DNA of 64,000 nucleotides from an uncultured Modestobacter sp. (GTDB lineage Bacteria > Actinomycetota > Actinomycetes > Mycobacteriales > Geodermatophilaceae): NCBI RefSeq assembly GCF_947486615.1, contig NZ_CANKUD010000006.1, positions 186,001 to 250,000 on the forward strand, given 5' to 3'. The notes under the pieces were generated by a model. That model searched no databases, had not been told where the DNA came from, and worked only from the letters and a program-made list of their open reading frames with translations. Both the position numbers and the translations under genes were made by a program. Below, piece by piece: positions 35,023-44,230 of this stretch (positions are counted from its first letter, which is position 1; every line of letters starts with the position of its first letter).

Positions 35023-35754
35023 ATGCCACTGACTCCCGCCGACGTGCACAACGTCGTCTTCAAGAAGCCGCCGATCGGCAAGCGCGGCTACGACGAGGAC
35101 GAGGTCGACGCCTTCCTCGACGTGGTGGAGGCCGAGCTGGCCCGCCTGATCGAGGAGAACAACGACCTCCGCGCGTCCGGGAGCAGTGGCTCGCGCGACG
35201 AGCGCCCCGAGTCCGCCCCGATGACCGTCGCGGCCCCGCCGCCGCCCCCGGCCCAGCCGGCCGCGCCGCAGGTGCGTGAGGACGACGCCATCCGCGCCTC
35301 CCGGATGCTGGCCCTGGCGACCGAGACCGCCGAGCGGCACGTCAACGAGGCCAAGGCCCAGTCCGACCAGATGGTCGGCAGCGCCAAGAGCAACAGTGAG
35401 CGGATGCTCGCCGAGGCCCGTGCCAAGAGCGAGCAGATGGTGGGCGAGGCCAAGAGCCGCGCCGACGCGATGCTCGGCGACGCGCGCACCCGCGCCGACA
35501 CGATGGAGCGCGAGGCCCGCGCCAAGGCCACCGCCCTGCAGCAGGACGCCGAGCGCAAGCACGTCGAGGCGATGGGCTCCCTGGAGGAGAAGCGGGCGAG
35601 CCTGGAGCGCAAGGTCGACGAGCTGCGCACCTTCGAGCGCGAGTACCGCACCCGGCTGCGCTCCTACCTGGAGTCGCACCTGCGGGACCTGGACAGCCGC
35701 GGTTCGGCCGAGCCGTCGTCCAACGCCCGGCAGAACCAGCACGTCAGCGCCTGA
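35023..35754 (+). CDS. divIVA: Polar growth and septation coiled-coil protein DivIVA (Wag31)
   Basis: A 243-residue DivIVA. The N-terminal [20 protein letters not shown] with [18 protein letters not shown] is the membrane-curvature-sensing domain. A Pro/Ala-rich linker (about 58-88) follows. A long coiled coil (about 95-225) contains Ala/Lys/Met repeats such as [18 protein letters not shown]. It marks poles and septa and recruits the elongation machinery. The ATG at 35023 follows GAGGTGA; a GTG three codons earlier is less likely. Two tandem terminators end the cluster. Confidence 0.96.
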   Translation: MPLTPADVHNVVFKKPPIGKRGYDEDEVDAFLDVVEAELARLIEENNDLRASGSSGSRDERPESAPMTVAAPPPPPAQPAAPQVREDDAIRASRMLALATETAERHVNEAKAQSDQMVGSAKSNSERMLAEARAKSEQMVGEAKSRADAMLGDARTRADTMEREARAKATALQQDAERKHVEAMGSLEEKRASLERKVDELRTFEREYRTRLRSYLESHLRDLDSRGSAEPSSNARQNQHVSA

Positions 35755-35759
35755 ACACC

Positions 35760-35819
35760 GACCGCCCTGAGGGGCGGTCGACGGAGCCCCTCCGGACCTC
35801 GGTCCTGAGGGGCTCCGTC
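35760..35819 (+). terminator. Tandem hairpin terminators after divIVA
   Basis: A first stem of 8 bp with a 4-nt loop (35760-35779) is followed at once by a 13-bp stem (35780-35792 with 35807-35819). The 14-nt loop of the second contains its own GGACC/GGTCC pairing. Together they mark the end of the dcw block. Confidence 0.85.
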
Positions 35820-35860
35820 GCGTCCGGGCCGGGGCGGGGCGGCGCGGCTAGCATCCGGCT

Positions 35861-36565
35861 GTGGTGCTCGTCGCAGGCGTCCTCGTGCTGGCAGCCGTGG
35901 GCCTGCTGGTCGCCGGGCTCGTCGCGGGCTCGGCCACGGTGCAGTGGATGTCCTTCGGCGTGAGCTCCGTCGCGGTGCTGCTGCTGGTGCTGGGCGAGCT
36001 CCGCCGGCGCCGGCACGCCCGGCGGGAGGACCGCCCGACCGGCACCGGGACGCGGCAGCGTGCCGGGACGGCCGACCCCGGGCCCGAACCGGTGCACCGC
36101 CTCCCGCAGGCGCACCTGCCCCCGGTCCCGCCCACGAACCCGGGCCTGGACACGGCCGGCGGTGCGACGGCCGCCTCGACCTGGCCGTCCGGTCCACCGT
36201 CGGGCTCCCACGCCCGCGCGGACGCTGGGCCGCCCACAGGAGCCCGCGCCCACGCGGACGGTGGGCCGCCCACGGGCGCCCACGCCCGGTCCGAGGCCGG
36301 CGCACCGGCGGTCGACGACGGCGGTGAGCCGCCGGTGGAGGAGGTCGAGGTCACCGACCTGCTGCTCGTGCTCGACCTCGCCGACGAGGTGCTGGTGGTC
36401 GACGAGCACCCGCGCTACCACCTGGGCCGGTGCGCGTACCTGGCCGGCGCGCAGCCGGTCCCGCTGCCCATGGTGGAGGCCCGTACCGACGGCTTCACCC
36501 CGTGCGGGGCGTGCACCCCCGACCGGGTGCTGGCCCAGCGGGAACGGGCCCGCCGCTCGGCGTGA
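35861..36565 (+). CDS. Membrane protein with C-terminal Cys/His putative metal site
   Basis: A 234-residue protein of unknown function. Two membrane helices at the N-terminus (about 2-22 and 27-46) are followed by a basic stretch. A disordered Pro/Gly/Ala linker with an internal duplication (GPPTGARAHADG, GPPTGAHARSEA, near 118-145) comes next. The conserved C-terminal domain (about 160-234) has HPRYHLGRCAYLAG and GFTPCGACTPDR. This gives a His-x4-Cys and Cys-x2-Cys arrangement that could bind zinc. TAGCAT (35849-35854) lies 6 nt before the GTG, so the mRNA is probably leaderless. It lies between the divIVA and ileS-side terminators as a single-gene unit. Confidence 0.75.
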   Translation: MVLVAGVLVLAAVGLLVAGLVAGSATVQWMSFGVSSVAVLLLVLGELRRRRHARREDRPTGTGTRQRAGTADPGPEPVHRLPQAHLPPVPPTNPGLDTAGGATAASTWPSGPPSGSHARADAGPPTGARAHADGGPPTGAHARSEAGAPAVDDGGEPPVEEVEVTDLLLVLDLADEVLVVDEHPRYHLGRCAYLAGAQPVPLPMVEARTDGFTPCGACTPDRVLAQRERARRSA

Positions 36566-36566
36566 C

Positions 36567-36616
36567 CGTCGTCCGCCCTCCCCGCCGCGGGACCGCGACG
36601 GGGAGGGCGGACGACG
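36567..36616. terminator. Bidirectional terminator between the membrane-protein gene and ileS
   Basis: A perfect 17-bp inverted repeat (36567-36583 with 36600-36616) and a 16-nt loop fill the gap between convergent genes. The arms begin immediately beside both stop codons. Confidence 0.9.
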
Positions 36617-39600
36617 TCAGCTGCGGGCCGGGGCGATCCAGACGGAGGCCCCGGCGGGAGCCTCGAGCGGCTCGCCGGGGCCGGTGGCCTGGGCGTGCAC
36701 CGTGAGGGCGAGCACCTCGGCGGAGAGCTGCCCGGCCTGCTCGGTGAGCGCCTGGGCGATGGCGCCGTCCCCGGTCCACCACAGCTCGATCCGGTCGCTG
36801 ACGGCCAGCCCGCGGGACTTGCGGGCGTCCTGGACCAGCCGGACCACCTCGCGGACCAGTCCGGCCCGCTCCAGCTCGGGGGTGAGCGTGAGGTCCAGCG
36901 CCACGGTCAGCCCGCCGGCCGAGGCCACGGTCCAGCCCTCGCGCGGGGTCTCGGTGACGATCAGGTCGCCCTCGGCCAGCGGCACGTCCGCACCCTCGAC
37001 CGGCACGGTGGCCGTACCGGTGCGGTAGGCGGCGACCAGCTCGGCCGGGTCGGCGGCGGCGACCGCCGTGGCGACCGCCTGCACCTGCTTGCCCAGCCGG
37101 CGGCCGACGGCCCGGAAGTCCACCTTCACCGACACGTCGACCAGCGACCCGTCGACGGCGGCGAGCTCGGTCAGCTCGGCGACGTTGAGCTCCTCGGCCA
37201 CCTCACCGACCAGGTCCCGGGGGAGCTGCGCCCAGCCCGGCGCGGCGATCAGCGCCTGGGCCAGCGGCTGCCGGGTGCGGGCCTTGGCCGAGGTGCGCGC
37301 CGAGCGGCCCAGCTCCACCAGCCGGCGGACCAGGGCCACCTGCTCGACCAGGACGTCGTCCCGGGCGTCCTCGTCGACGGTCGGCCAGCTGGCCAGGTGC
37401 ACCGAGTCGACCGCGCCCGCGGCACCGGGCAGCACGGCGTTGCGCCACACCTGCTCGGTGAGGAACGGGGTGAACGGGGCCATCAGCCGGGTCAGGCCGT
37501 CGAGCACCTCGTGCAGCGTGCCGAGCGCGGCCGGGTCGCCGTCCCAGAAGCGGCGGCGGCTGCGCCGGACGTACCAGTTGGACAGGTCGTCGACGAAGCC
37601 GGCGATCAGCCGGCCGGCGGTCTGGGTGTCGAACTCCTCCAGCGCGTCGGTGACCCCGGCGGTGACCGAGGCCAGCTCCGCCAGCGCCCAGCGGTCCAGC
37701 AGCGGCCGCTCCGCCCGCGGGGGGGCCGGGGTGGCAGCCGGGTCCCAGCCGTTGGTCTCGGCGTACAGGGTGAAGAAGCTGGCGGTGTTCCAGTAGGTCA
37801 GCAGGACCTTGCGGACCACCTCGGACAGCGTCTCGTGGCCCACCCGGCGGGCCGACCACGGCGAGCCGCCGGCCAGCATGAACCAGCGGACCGCGTCGGC
37901 GCCGTGCCGGTCCATCAGCGGCATGGGCTCGAGGATGTTGCCCAGGTGCTTGCTCATCTTCCGGCCGTCCTCGGCCAGGATGTGCCCCAGGCAGAGCACG
38001 TTCTCGTAGCTGCTCTGCTCGAACACCAGCGTGCCGACGGCCATCAGCGTGTAGAACCAGCCACGGGTCTGGTCGATGGCCTCGGCGATGAACTGCGCCG
38101 GGTAGGCCGCCTCGAACTCCGCCTTGTTGCGGTGCGGTGCGCCCCACTGGGCGAAGGGCATCGAGCCGGAGTCGTACCAGGCGTCGATCACCTGGCGGAC
38201 GCGGCGGTAGGTGCCCTCCTCGCCGTCCACGGTGAAGGTGACGTCGTCGATGAACGGCCGGTGCGGGTCCAGGTCGGACAGGTCGGTGCCGGTGAGCTCC
38301 GACAGCTCGGCCAGCGAGCCCACCACGACCATCCGGCTCGGGTCGGCGTCGTTGCGCCAGATCGGCAGCGGTGTGCCCCAGTACCGGTCCCGGGACAGCG
38401 CCCAGTCGACGTTGTTGTTCAGCCAGTCGCCGTAGCGGCCCCACTGGATGTTCTCCGGGTGCCAGTTCGTGCGCTCGTTCTGCGCCAGCAGCTGGTCCTT
38501 GACCTGGCTGGTGCGGATGTACCAGGAGGGCTGCGCGTAGTACATCAGCGGCGTGTGGCAGCGCCAGCAGTGCGGGTAGCTGTGCTCGTACCGCAGCTCC
38601 CGGTAGAGAACGCCCCGGTCCTGCAGGTCCTGCACCAGCGTCGGGTCGGCGGCCTTGAAGAAGTGCCCACCGACCAGCGGGACGTCGGCGGCGAAGTGCC
38701 CGGTCGGGTCGATCGGGTTGACCACCGGCAGGCCGTACTCGCGGCAGACGGCGAAGTCCTCGGCGCCGAAGGCGGGGGACTGGTGCACCAGCCCGGTGCC
38801 GTCCTCGGTGGTCACGTAGTCGGCCAGCAGCACGTAGTGCGCGTCCCCCTCGGGGAACTCCACCAGCTCGAAGGGCCGCTGGTAGTGCACCCGCTCCCAG
38901 TCGCGCCCGGTGGTGCGCGCCAGCACCTCGGCGCCCTCACCCAGGACGGCGGTCAGCAGCGGCTCGGCGACGACGAACGTGCCGTCGTCCGTGCGGGCCA
39001 CCACGTAGGTGACGTCGGGGTGCACGGCGACCGCGGTGTTGGAGGGCAGGGTCCAGGGGGTCGTCGTCCAGATGAGCAGGTCGGCCTTGCCGGCCCACTC
39101 GCCGCTGGTGACCGGCAGCCGGACGTAGACCGACGGGTCGGTCAGCGTCTCGTAGCCCTGGGCCACCTCGTGGTCGGACAGGCCCGTGCCGCAGCGCGGG
39201 CAGTACGGCGCCACCCGGTGGTCCTCCACCAGCAGGCCCTTGTCGAACACCTGCTTCAGCGACCACCAGACGCTCTCGATGTAGCTGGCGTCCATCGTCC
39301 GGTAGGCGGTCGACATGTCGACCCAGTAGCCCATCCGGTGGGTGAGCTCGGCGAAGGCGTCGACGTGCCGCTCCACCGACTCCCGGCACTTGGCGTTGAA
39401 CTCGGCGATGCCGAACCGCTCGATGTCGGGCTTGCCGGCGAAACCCAGCTCCTGCTCGACGGCGATCTCCACCGGCAGGCCGTGGCAGTCCCAGCCGGCG
39501 CGGCGGGGCACCGAGAAGCCCTGCATCGTCTTGAACCGGGGGAAGACGTCCTTGAACGCCCGGGCCTCGATGTGGTGGGTGCCCGGACGGCCGTTGGCGG

Positions 39601-39775
39601 TGGGCGGACCCTCGTAGAACACCCACTGCGGCTTGTCGGCCGACCCCTCGAGCGAGCGGGCGAAGACCTTGTCGGCCTCCCACTGCTCGAGGACCTCGTG
39701 CTCGAGGGCCGGCAGGTCGACCTGCGGGGGAAGGGCCCGGAACGGCCCGGTGGGAGCACTCACGGGGTCCATCAT
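36617..39775 (-). CDS. ileS: Isoleucyl-tRNA synthetase, type 2 (GTHH signature)
   Basis: A 1052-residue class I aminoacyl-tRNA synthetase charging tRNA-Ile. The first signature reads NGRPGTHHIEAR (residues 61-72), with Gly65-Thr-His-His68 where HxGH is usual. KMSKH replaces KMSKS (DGRKMSKHLGN). The CP1 editing domain (GWDCHGLPVEIAVEQELG onward, and TTPWTLPSNTAVAVHPD), the anticodon-binding domain and a long C-terminal region match the type-2 (eukaryote-like) enzymes typical of actinobacteria. Two ATGs are adjacent (39775 and 39772). The type-2 form is known for mupirocin tolerance, and the altered first motif for very high tolerance. Confidence 0.96.
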   Translation of the reverse strand: MMDPVSAPTGPFRALPPQVDLPALEHEVLEQWEADKVFARSLEGSADKPQWVFYEGPPTANGRPGTHHIEARAFKDVFPRFKTMQGFSVPRRAGWDCHGLPVEIAVEQELGFAGKPDIERFGIAEFNAKCRESVERHVDAFAELTHRMGYWVDMSTAYRTMDASYIESVWWSLKQVFDKGLLVEDHRVAPYCPRCGTGLSDHEVAQGYETLTDPSVYVRLPVTSGEWAGKADLLIWTTTPWTLPSNTAVAVHPDVTYVVARTDDGTFVVAEPLLTAVLGEGAEVLARTTGRDWERVHYQRPFELVEFPEGDAHYVLLADYVTTEDGTGLVHQSPAFGAEDFAVCREYGLPVVNPIDPTGHFAADVPLVGGHFFKAADPTLVQDLQDRGVLYRELRYEHSYPHCWRCHTPLMYYAQPSWYIRTSQVKDQLLAQNERTNWHPENIQWGRYGDWLNNNVDWALSRDRYWGTPLPIWRNDADPSRMVVVGSLAELSELTGTDLSDLDPHRPFIDDVTFTVDGEEGTYRRVRQVIDAWYDSGSMPFAQWGAPHRNKAEFEAAYPAQFIAEAIDQTRGWFYTLMAVGTLVFEQSSYENVLCLGHILAEDGRKMSKHLGNILEPMPLMDRHGADAVRWFMLAGGSPWSARRVGHETLSEVVRKVLLTYWNTASFFTLYAETNGWDPAATPAPPRAERPLLDRWALAELASVTAGVTDALEEFDTQTAGRLIAGFVDDLSNWYVRRSRRRFWDGDPAALGTLHEVLDGLTRLMAPFTPFLTEQVWRNAVLPGAAGAVDSVHLASWPTVDEDARDDVLVEQVALVRRLVELGRSARTSAKARTRQPLAQALIAAPGWAQLPRDLVGEVAEELNVAELTELAAVDGSLVDVSVKVDFRAVGRRLGKQVQAVATAVAAADPAELVAAYRTGTATVPVEGADVPLAEGDLIVTETPREGWTVASAGGLTVALDLTLTPELERAGLVREVVRLVQDARKSRGLAVSDRIELWWTGDGAIAQALTEQAGQLSAEVLALTVHAQATGPGEPLEAPAGASVWIAPARS

Positions 39776-39872
39776 CCCCGACCCCGCCACCCGCCCCGCG
39801 CAGCCGCCGGTCCGCGCCGGGTCCCGGGGCCGGCACCCCCGTACGGGAGACTGCCCCCATGGGGGCCTGCCG

Positions 39873-41384
39873 ATGAACACGACGGTCACCGTCGCGTTGG
39901 CCATCGGTGCGCTGGTGGTGCTCGTCGCCGCGGTGGCCCTGCGGCTGGCCGACCGGATCGGGCTGCCCTCGCTGCTGATCTACCTGGCCCTGGGCGTCGC
40001 GCTCGGGGAGAGCGGCCTGGGCGTCGAGTTCGAGGACGTCGGGCTCACCCAGACCCTGGGCGTCGCCGCCCTGGTGGTGATCCTCGCCGAGGGCGGGCTG
40101 ACCACCCGGTGGTCCGACGTGCGCCGGGCGGTCGGCCCCGGGATCGCGTTGGCCACGGTCGGCGTGGTCGTCAGCATCGCCGTGGTCGCCGGGATCGCCG
40201 TCTGGCTGCTGGACTTCTCCTGGCCGTTCGCGCTGCTGCTCGGTGCGGTGGTCACCTCCACCGACGCGGCCGCCGTCTTCTCCACCCTGCGCCGGATCCC
40301 GCTGCCCCGGCGGATGGTCGCAGCACTGGAGCTGGAGTCCGGGCTCAACGACGCCCCGGTGATCCTGCTGGTGCTCGCGCTCAGCGAGCAGCTGACCGGC
40401 GGGGCCACGCAGGCCTGGTACCTGGTGCTCGCCGAGGTGCTCGGTGAGCTGGCGGGCGGGACGGCGATCGGCGTGGGAATCGGCTTCGGTGGCGCCTGGC
40501 TGCTGCGCCGCGCGGCACTGCCGCTGGTCGGCTTCTACCCGCTGGCGACGCTGGCGCTCTGCGTGCTGGCCTTCGCCTCGGCGGACCTCGCGCACACCTC
40601 CGGCTTCGTGGCCGTCTACCTGTGCGGCCTGGTGCTGGGCAACGCGTCGCTGCCGCACCGCGCCGGGACCATCGGCTTCGCCGAGGGGCTGGCCTCCCTC
40701 GCCCAGATCGGGCTGTTCGTGCTGCTCGGGCTGCTCGTCTCACCCTCCCGGCTGCCCGATGCGCTGCTGCCGGCGCTGCTCATCGGCGGCGCGCTGCTGC
40801 TGGTGGCCCGCCCGCTGTCGGTGCTGCTCAGCCTGGTCTGGTTCCGGATGCCGTTCTCCCAGCAGCTGTTCGTCTCCTGGGCCGGGCTGCGCGGGGCGGT
40901 CCCGATCGTGCTGGCGACCTTCCCGATCGCCGCCGCGGTGCCCGGTGCCACGCGGGTGTTCGACACGGTGTTCGTGCTGGTGGTCGTCTTCACCGTCGTC
41001 CAGGGCTGGTCGCTGCCGGCGATGGCCCGGCTGCTGCGGATCGCCACCCCGGTCACCCCGCGTGACATCGACGTGGAGTCCGCGCCGCTGGACGAGCTGG
41101 GCGCGGAGCTGATGCAGCTGCGGGTGCCGGAGAGCTCCCGGCTGCACGGCGTCTACCTGCCCGAACTGCGGCTGCCCCAGGACTCCGCGGTCGTGCTCGT
41201 CGTGCGCGACGGCCGGCCGTTCGTGCCCGACCGGGACACCCGGCTGATGCGCGGTGACCAGGCGCTGCTGGTGTCCGCGCGCGGCTCCCGGGAGGAGGCC
41301 GAACGACGGCTGCGGGCCGTCAGCCGGGCGGGTCGCCTGGCCACCTGGCGCGGCGAGGGCGGCCGGCCCAGCGAGAGTGATTGA
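39873..41384 (+). CDS. Potassium/proton antiporter (CPA1, NhaP2/CvrA type)
   Basis: A 503-residue cation/proton antiporter. About 12-13 membrane helices fill residues 1-385. Conserved blocks include LILAEGG-type VVILAEGGLTTRW near 70-82, LLGAVVTSTDAAAVFSTLRR near 121-140 (ion-site Asp region) and LELESGLNDAPVILLVLAL near 151-169. The C-terminal cytoplasmic part (about 410-485) is a TrkA-C-like regulatory domain. It is divergent from ileS. The ATG at 39873 is used; the upstream ATG at 39859 is out of frame. It ends before a region of strong hairpins. Confidence 0.9.
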   Translation: MNTTVTVALAIGALVVLVAAVALRLADRIGLPSLLIYLALGVALGESGLGVEFEDVGLTQTLGVAALVVILAEGGLTTRWSDVRRAVGPGIALATVGVVVSIAVVAGIAVWLLDFSWPFALLLGAVVTSTDAAAVFSTLRRIPLPRRMVAALELESGLNDAPVILLVLALSEQLTGGATQAWYLVLAEVLGELAGGTAIGVGIGFGGAWLLRRAALPLVGFYPLATLALCVLAFASADLAHTSGFVAVYLCGLVLGNASLPHRAGTIGFAEGLASLAQIGLFVLLGLLVSPSRLPDALLPALLIGGALLLVARPLSVLLSLVWFRMPFSQQLFVSWAGLRGAVPIVLATFPIAAAVPGATRVFDTVFVLVVVFTVVQGWSLPAMARLLRIATPVTPRDIDVESAPLDELGAELMQLRVPESSRLHGVYLPELRLPQDSAVVLVVRDGRPFVPDRDTRLMRGDQALLVSARGSREEAERRLRAVSRAGRLATWRGEGGRPSESD

Positions 41385-41784
41385 GCCACTGGCCGCCACC
41401 GGCCTCCCGGCGGGAGCTGCACCCGGTCCCTGACGAGCCACGGCGAGGCGTTCAGCGCCGGCCCGGTCTCGGCGAGTGCTGCCGCTGTCCGGGTTGACCC
41501 GGTCGAGCGGGGGTTGAGCCGCGCTACGACGCGGCTCAACCCCCGCTGAGGCGGCTCAACCCGGGCATCGTCGAGCGGACATGGTCAACCCCGGCACTGT
41601 CGGCCCCGGACGGTGACGTCCGGTCTGCCGGCAGGTGCGGGTCGGTCGGTCGGTCGGTCGGTCGTCCCGACCCGGGGCCGTCGACGTCCGGGTCGACCCG
41701 GTTGGGATGGGGTCGAGCCGCGTCAGGGCGCGGTTCGACCCCAGATGGCGCGGCTCGACCCGCGGCGGGTGGAGGCGGTGCAGA
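41385..41784. other. Hairpin-rich 400-bp gap between the antiporter and mqo
   Basis: No credible gene is seen. The gap holds a perfect 17-bp hairpin (41507-41546), a second 14-bp hairpin with one G-T pair (41709-41742), and several related GCGGCTCAACCC or GCGGCTCGACCC words in both orientations. A TCGG tetranucleotide run (about 41641-41662) is also present. It separates two convergent genes, so termination is one role. The number of sites suggests something more. Confidence 0.7.
41507..41546. terminator. Perfect 17-bp hairpin downstream of the antiporter gene
   Basis: Arms 41507-41523 and 41530-41546 are exactly complementary around the 6-nt loop CTACGA. It lies about 120 bp after the antiporter stop in a convergent gap. 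Confidence 0.7.
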
Positions 41785-43272
41785 TCAGCCCTGGAGCTCC
41801 AGGGTCTTGGTGGTGTCGGCGCGCACCTGCGCCAGCAGCTCGGGCTCGGCGGAGAGCTCGCGGCCGTAGGAGGGGATGGCCTCCTGCAGCAGCGGCCGCC
41901 AGGCGTCGATCCGGTCGGGGAAGCAGCGCTCCAGCAGCGTGAGCATCGCCGCGGTGGCGGTGGAGGCACCGGGCGAGGCGCCCAGCAGGCCGGCGACCGT
42001 GCCCTCGGCGCCCACGATCAGCTCGGTGCCGAACTGCAGCACCCCGCGGCCGGTGGTCGGGTCCTGCTTGATCACCTGCACGCGCTGACCGGCGGTGATC
42101 AGCTCCCAGTCGTCCTGCTCGGCGGTCGGCACGAACTCCTCCAGCGCACGGAACCGGGCGCTGGTCGACTGCAGGACCTGGCCGATCAGGTACTTCGTCA
42201 GCGGGATGTTGGCGATCCCCGCGCCCAGCATCGAGCCCAGGTTGCCGCTGCGCACCGACTTCGGCAGGTCCCACATCGACCCGGCCTTGAGGAACTTGGG
42301 GGAGAAGCCGGCGTAGGGCCCGAACAGCAGGGCCTGCTCGCCGTCGATCAGCCGCAGGTCCAGGTGCGGCACCGACATCGGCGGCGCCCCGACCTTGGCC
42401 TGGCCGTAGACCTTGGCCTGGTGCCGGGCGACCAGCTCCGGGTTGCGGGTGCGCAGGAACTGGCCGCTCACCGGGAAGCCACCGAACCCGCGGATCTCCG
42501 GGATGCCCGCACCCTGCAGCAGGGGCAGCGCCCCGCCGCCCGCACCGACGAACAGGAACCGGCTCCGCACGGTGCGCTTCTTGCCGCTGGTGAGGTCGGT
42601 GACGGTGGTCGCCCAGCGGCCGTCCCGCTCCCGGCGGACCCTGCGCACCCGGTGCTGCAGGTGCAGCTGCACCCCGCGACCGACGGCGTCGTCCAGCAGC
42701 AGCCGGGTGAGCGCGCCGAAGTTGACGTCGGTGCCGGCCAGCGACCGGGTGGCCGCCACCGGCTCGCCGTCGGCCCGGTCGGCCATCATCAGCGGCAGCC
42801 ACTCGGCCAGGACGGCGGGGTCGTCGGTGAACTCCAGGCCGGCGAACAGCGGCTGCGGGGCCAGCGCCTCGTAGCGGTTGCGCATGTACCGGTGGCCCTC
42901 GGTGCCGGTGACGAAGCTGACGTGCGGCACCGAGGTGATGAAGGTCTTGGGGGAGTCGGTCAGCCCGCTGCGCACCAGGTGCGACCAGAACTGGCGGGAC
43001 ACCTGGAACTGCTCGTTGATGCCGACGGCCTTGGCCGGGTCGACCGTGCCGTCGGGGCGGGCCGGGGTGTAGTTCAGCTCGCACAGCGCGGAGTGCCCGG
43101 TGCCGGCGTTGTTCCACGGACCGGAGCTCTCCCCGGCCACCTCGGTGCCGGACTCGAACACCTGGACGGTCCAGTCCGGCGCGACGATGCCGAACAGGGC
43201 GGCCAGCGTCGCGCTCATGATGCCGCCGCCGACGAGGACTACGTCGGGGTTCGAGGAACCATCCGTGGTCAA
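41785..43272 (-). CDS. mqo: Malate:quinone oxidoreductase
   Basis: A 495-residue FAD-dependent peripheral membrane enzyme that oxidises malate to oxaloacetate and reduces quinone in the TCA cycle. The N-terminal [18 protein letters not shown] is the FAD Rossmann loop. [31 protein letters not shown] and [14 protein letters not shown] near the C-terminus are Mqo signatures. The start is the TTG at 43272, chosen because GGAGG lies 6 nt upstream and the FAD loop begins 10 residues in. No upstream ATG or GTG is better placed. Confidence 0.97.
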   Translation of the reverse strand: MTTDGSSNPDVVLVGGGIMSATLAALFGIVAPDWTVQVFESGTEVAGESSGPWNNAGTGHSALCELNYTPARPDGTVDPAKAVGINEQFQVSRQFWSHLVRSGLTDSPKTFITSVPHVSFVTGTEGHRYMRNRYEALAPQPLFAGLEFTDDPAVLAEWLPLMMADRADGEPVAATRSLAGTDVNFGALTRLLLDDAVGRGVQLHLQHRVRRVRRERDGRWATTVTDLTSGKKRTVRSRFLFVGAGGGALPLLQGAGIPEIRGFGGFPVSGQFLRTRNPELVARHQAKVYGQAKVGAPPMSVPHLDLRLIDGEQALLFGPYAGFSPKFLKAGSMWDLPKSVRSGNLGSMLGAGIANIPLTKYLIGQVLQSTSARFRALEEFVPTAEQDDWELITAGQRVQVIKQDPTTGRGVLQFGTELIVGAEGTVAGLLGASPGASTATAAMLTLLERCFPDRIDAWRPLLQEAIPSYGRELSAEPELLAQVRADTTKTLELQG

Positions 43273-43584
43273 GATCTGCCTCCGAGACGTCAAGTGCGTA
43301 CCGACCCATCGTCGTCCGACCCTCAGGACGACACGGCCCGAACCCGGTGCTCCCCCCGATCTGAGGGGATGAGATGCATCACAACCGCTGTCCCGAGGGT
43401 CCTCTGCGCCCAGTCGGAGCGCATCGCGGCGGGAGGACAGCCTCGCACCGCCGGCCGACCGCGGCGCGGGCCTCCTGGGGCGTGCCGCGGTTGCCGGGGC
43501 AGCGTGGCAGCCGGCTCCCTCCTGCTCCGCCGCTATCGTCGTCGATGGACGTGGCCACCGGGGCCGCCAGCGGGGAGGACGGCG
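43273..43584. other. Divergent control region between mqo and lspA
   Basis: A 312-bp gap between divergent genes with no supported gene. It should contain both promoters. A 7-bp inverted repeat GTCGTCC...GGACGAC (43311-43332) lies 40-60 nt upstream of the mqo TTG and could be an operator or leader hairpin. I cannot assign a -10 confidently. Confidence 0.5.
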
Positions 43585-44154
43585 ATGTCCGAGCAGCCCG
43601 AGACCTCGACGCCCCCGTCGGCGGACGCACCCACCCCCGCGCGCCGGCCGAAGGCGGCCCTGCTGCTGGGGCTGGCCGCCGGCATCCTGGCCCTGGACCT
43701 GGCCACCAAGCTGCTGGTGGTCGCCACGCTGTCCGACCGTGAGCCGCTGCGGCTGCTGGGCGGCGCGGTCTACCTGACCGAGGCGCGGAACACCGGCGCG
43801 GCGTTCTCCTTCGCCGAGGGCGCCACCGTGGTGTTCACGCTGATCGCCGTGGCCGTCGCCGTGGTCATCGTCCGCAGCGCCCGCAAGCTGTTCTCCACCG
43901 GCTGGGCCGTGGCGCTCGGGCTGGTCCTCGGCGGGGCGCTGGGCAACCTGATCGACCGGGTGTTCCGCGACCCGGGCTTCCTGCGCGGCGGGGTCGTCGA
44001 CTTCGTCTCGCTGTTCGACCCCTACGGCGAGGTGTGGCCGATCTTCAACGTCGCCGACTCGGCGATCGTCTGCGGTGGGGTGCTGGGAGCGCTGCTCGCC
44101 TTCCGCGGCATCGAGTTCGACGGCAGCCGGGCCTCGGACAGCACCGAGGACTGA
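43585..44154 (+). CDS. lspA: Lipoprotein signal peptidase (signal peptidase II)
   Basis: A 189-residue aspartyl membrane protease that cleaves prolipoprotein signal peptides after lipid attachment. A Pro/Ala/Thr-rich cytoplasmic N-terminus (1-22) is followed by four membrane helices. [44 protein letters not shown] and VVDFVSLF with [11 protein letters not shown] hold the two catalytic Asp residues. The ATG follows GGGGAGG. The rluD-like gene follows after 76 nt that contain a dispersed repeat; lspA-rluD adjacency is common. Confidence 0.96.
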   Translation: MSEQPETSTPPSADAPTPARRPKAALLLGLAAGILALDLATKLLVVATLSDREPLRLLGGAVYLTEARNTGAAFSFAEGATVVFTLIAVAVAVVIVRSARKLFSTGWAVALGLVLGGALGNLIDRVFRDPGFLRGGVVDFVSLFDPYGEVWPIFNVADSAIVCGGVLGALLAFRGIEFDGSRASDSTED

Positions 44155-44170
44155 GCCGTGGCCCCGCCCA

Positions 44171-44217
44171 GAGGCTCGCCGCGAGCGTGCGAGCGGTGAG
44201 GGGGACGGCGTCCTTCT
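44171..44217 (+). repeat. Dispersed repeat copy 2, between lspA and the pseudouridine synthase
   Basis: About 47 bp beginning GAGGCTCGCCGCGAGCGTG and ending GACGGCGTCCTTCT, similar to copies at 32853 and 51180. It ends 13 nt before the GTG of the next gene, so it lies over that gene's promoter. Confidence 0.8.
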
Positions 44218-44230
44218 GCACAATGGGGCG

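Noticed and set aside
39859-39872. ATG at 39859 as the antiporter start
   Set aside because: It is out of frame with the antiporter coding sequence.
36695-40447. Open frame of about 1250 codons on the + strand
   Set aside because: It lies opposite ileS, has no recognisable domain, and its composition (Gly/Val/Arg/Ala/Gln runs) is that of an antisense shadow in high-GC coding DNA.
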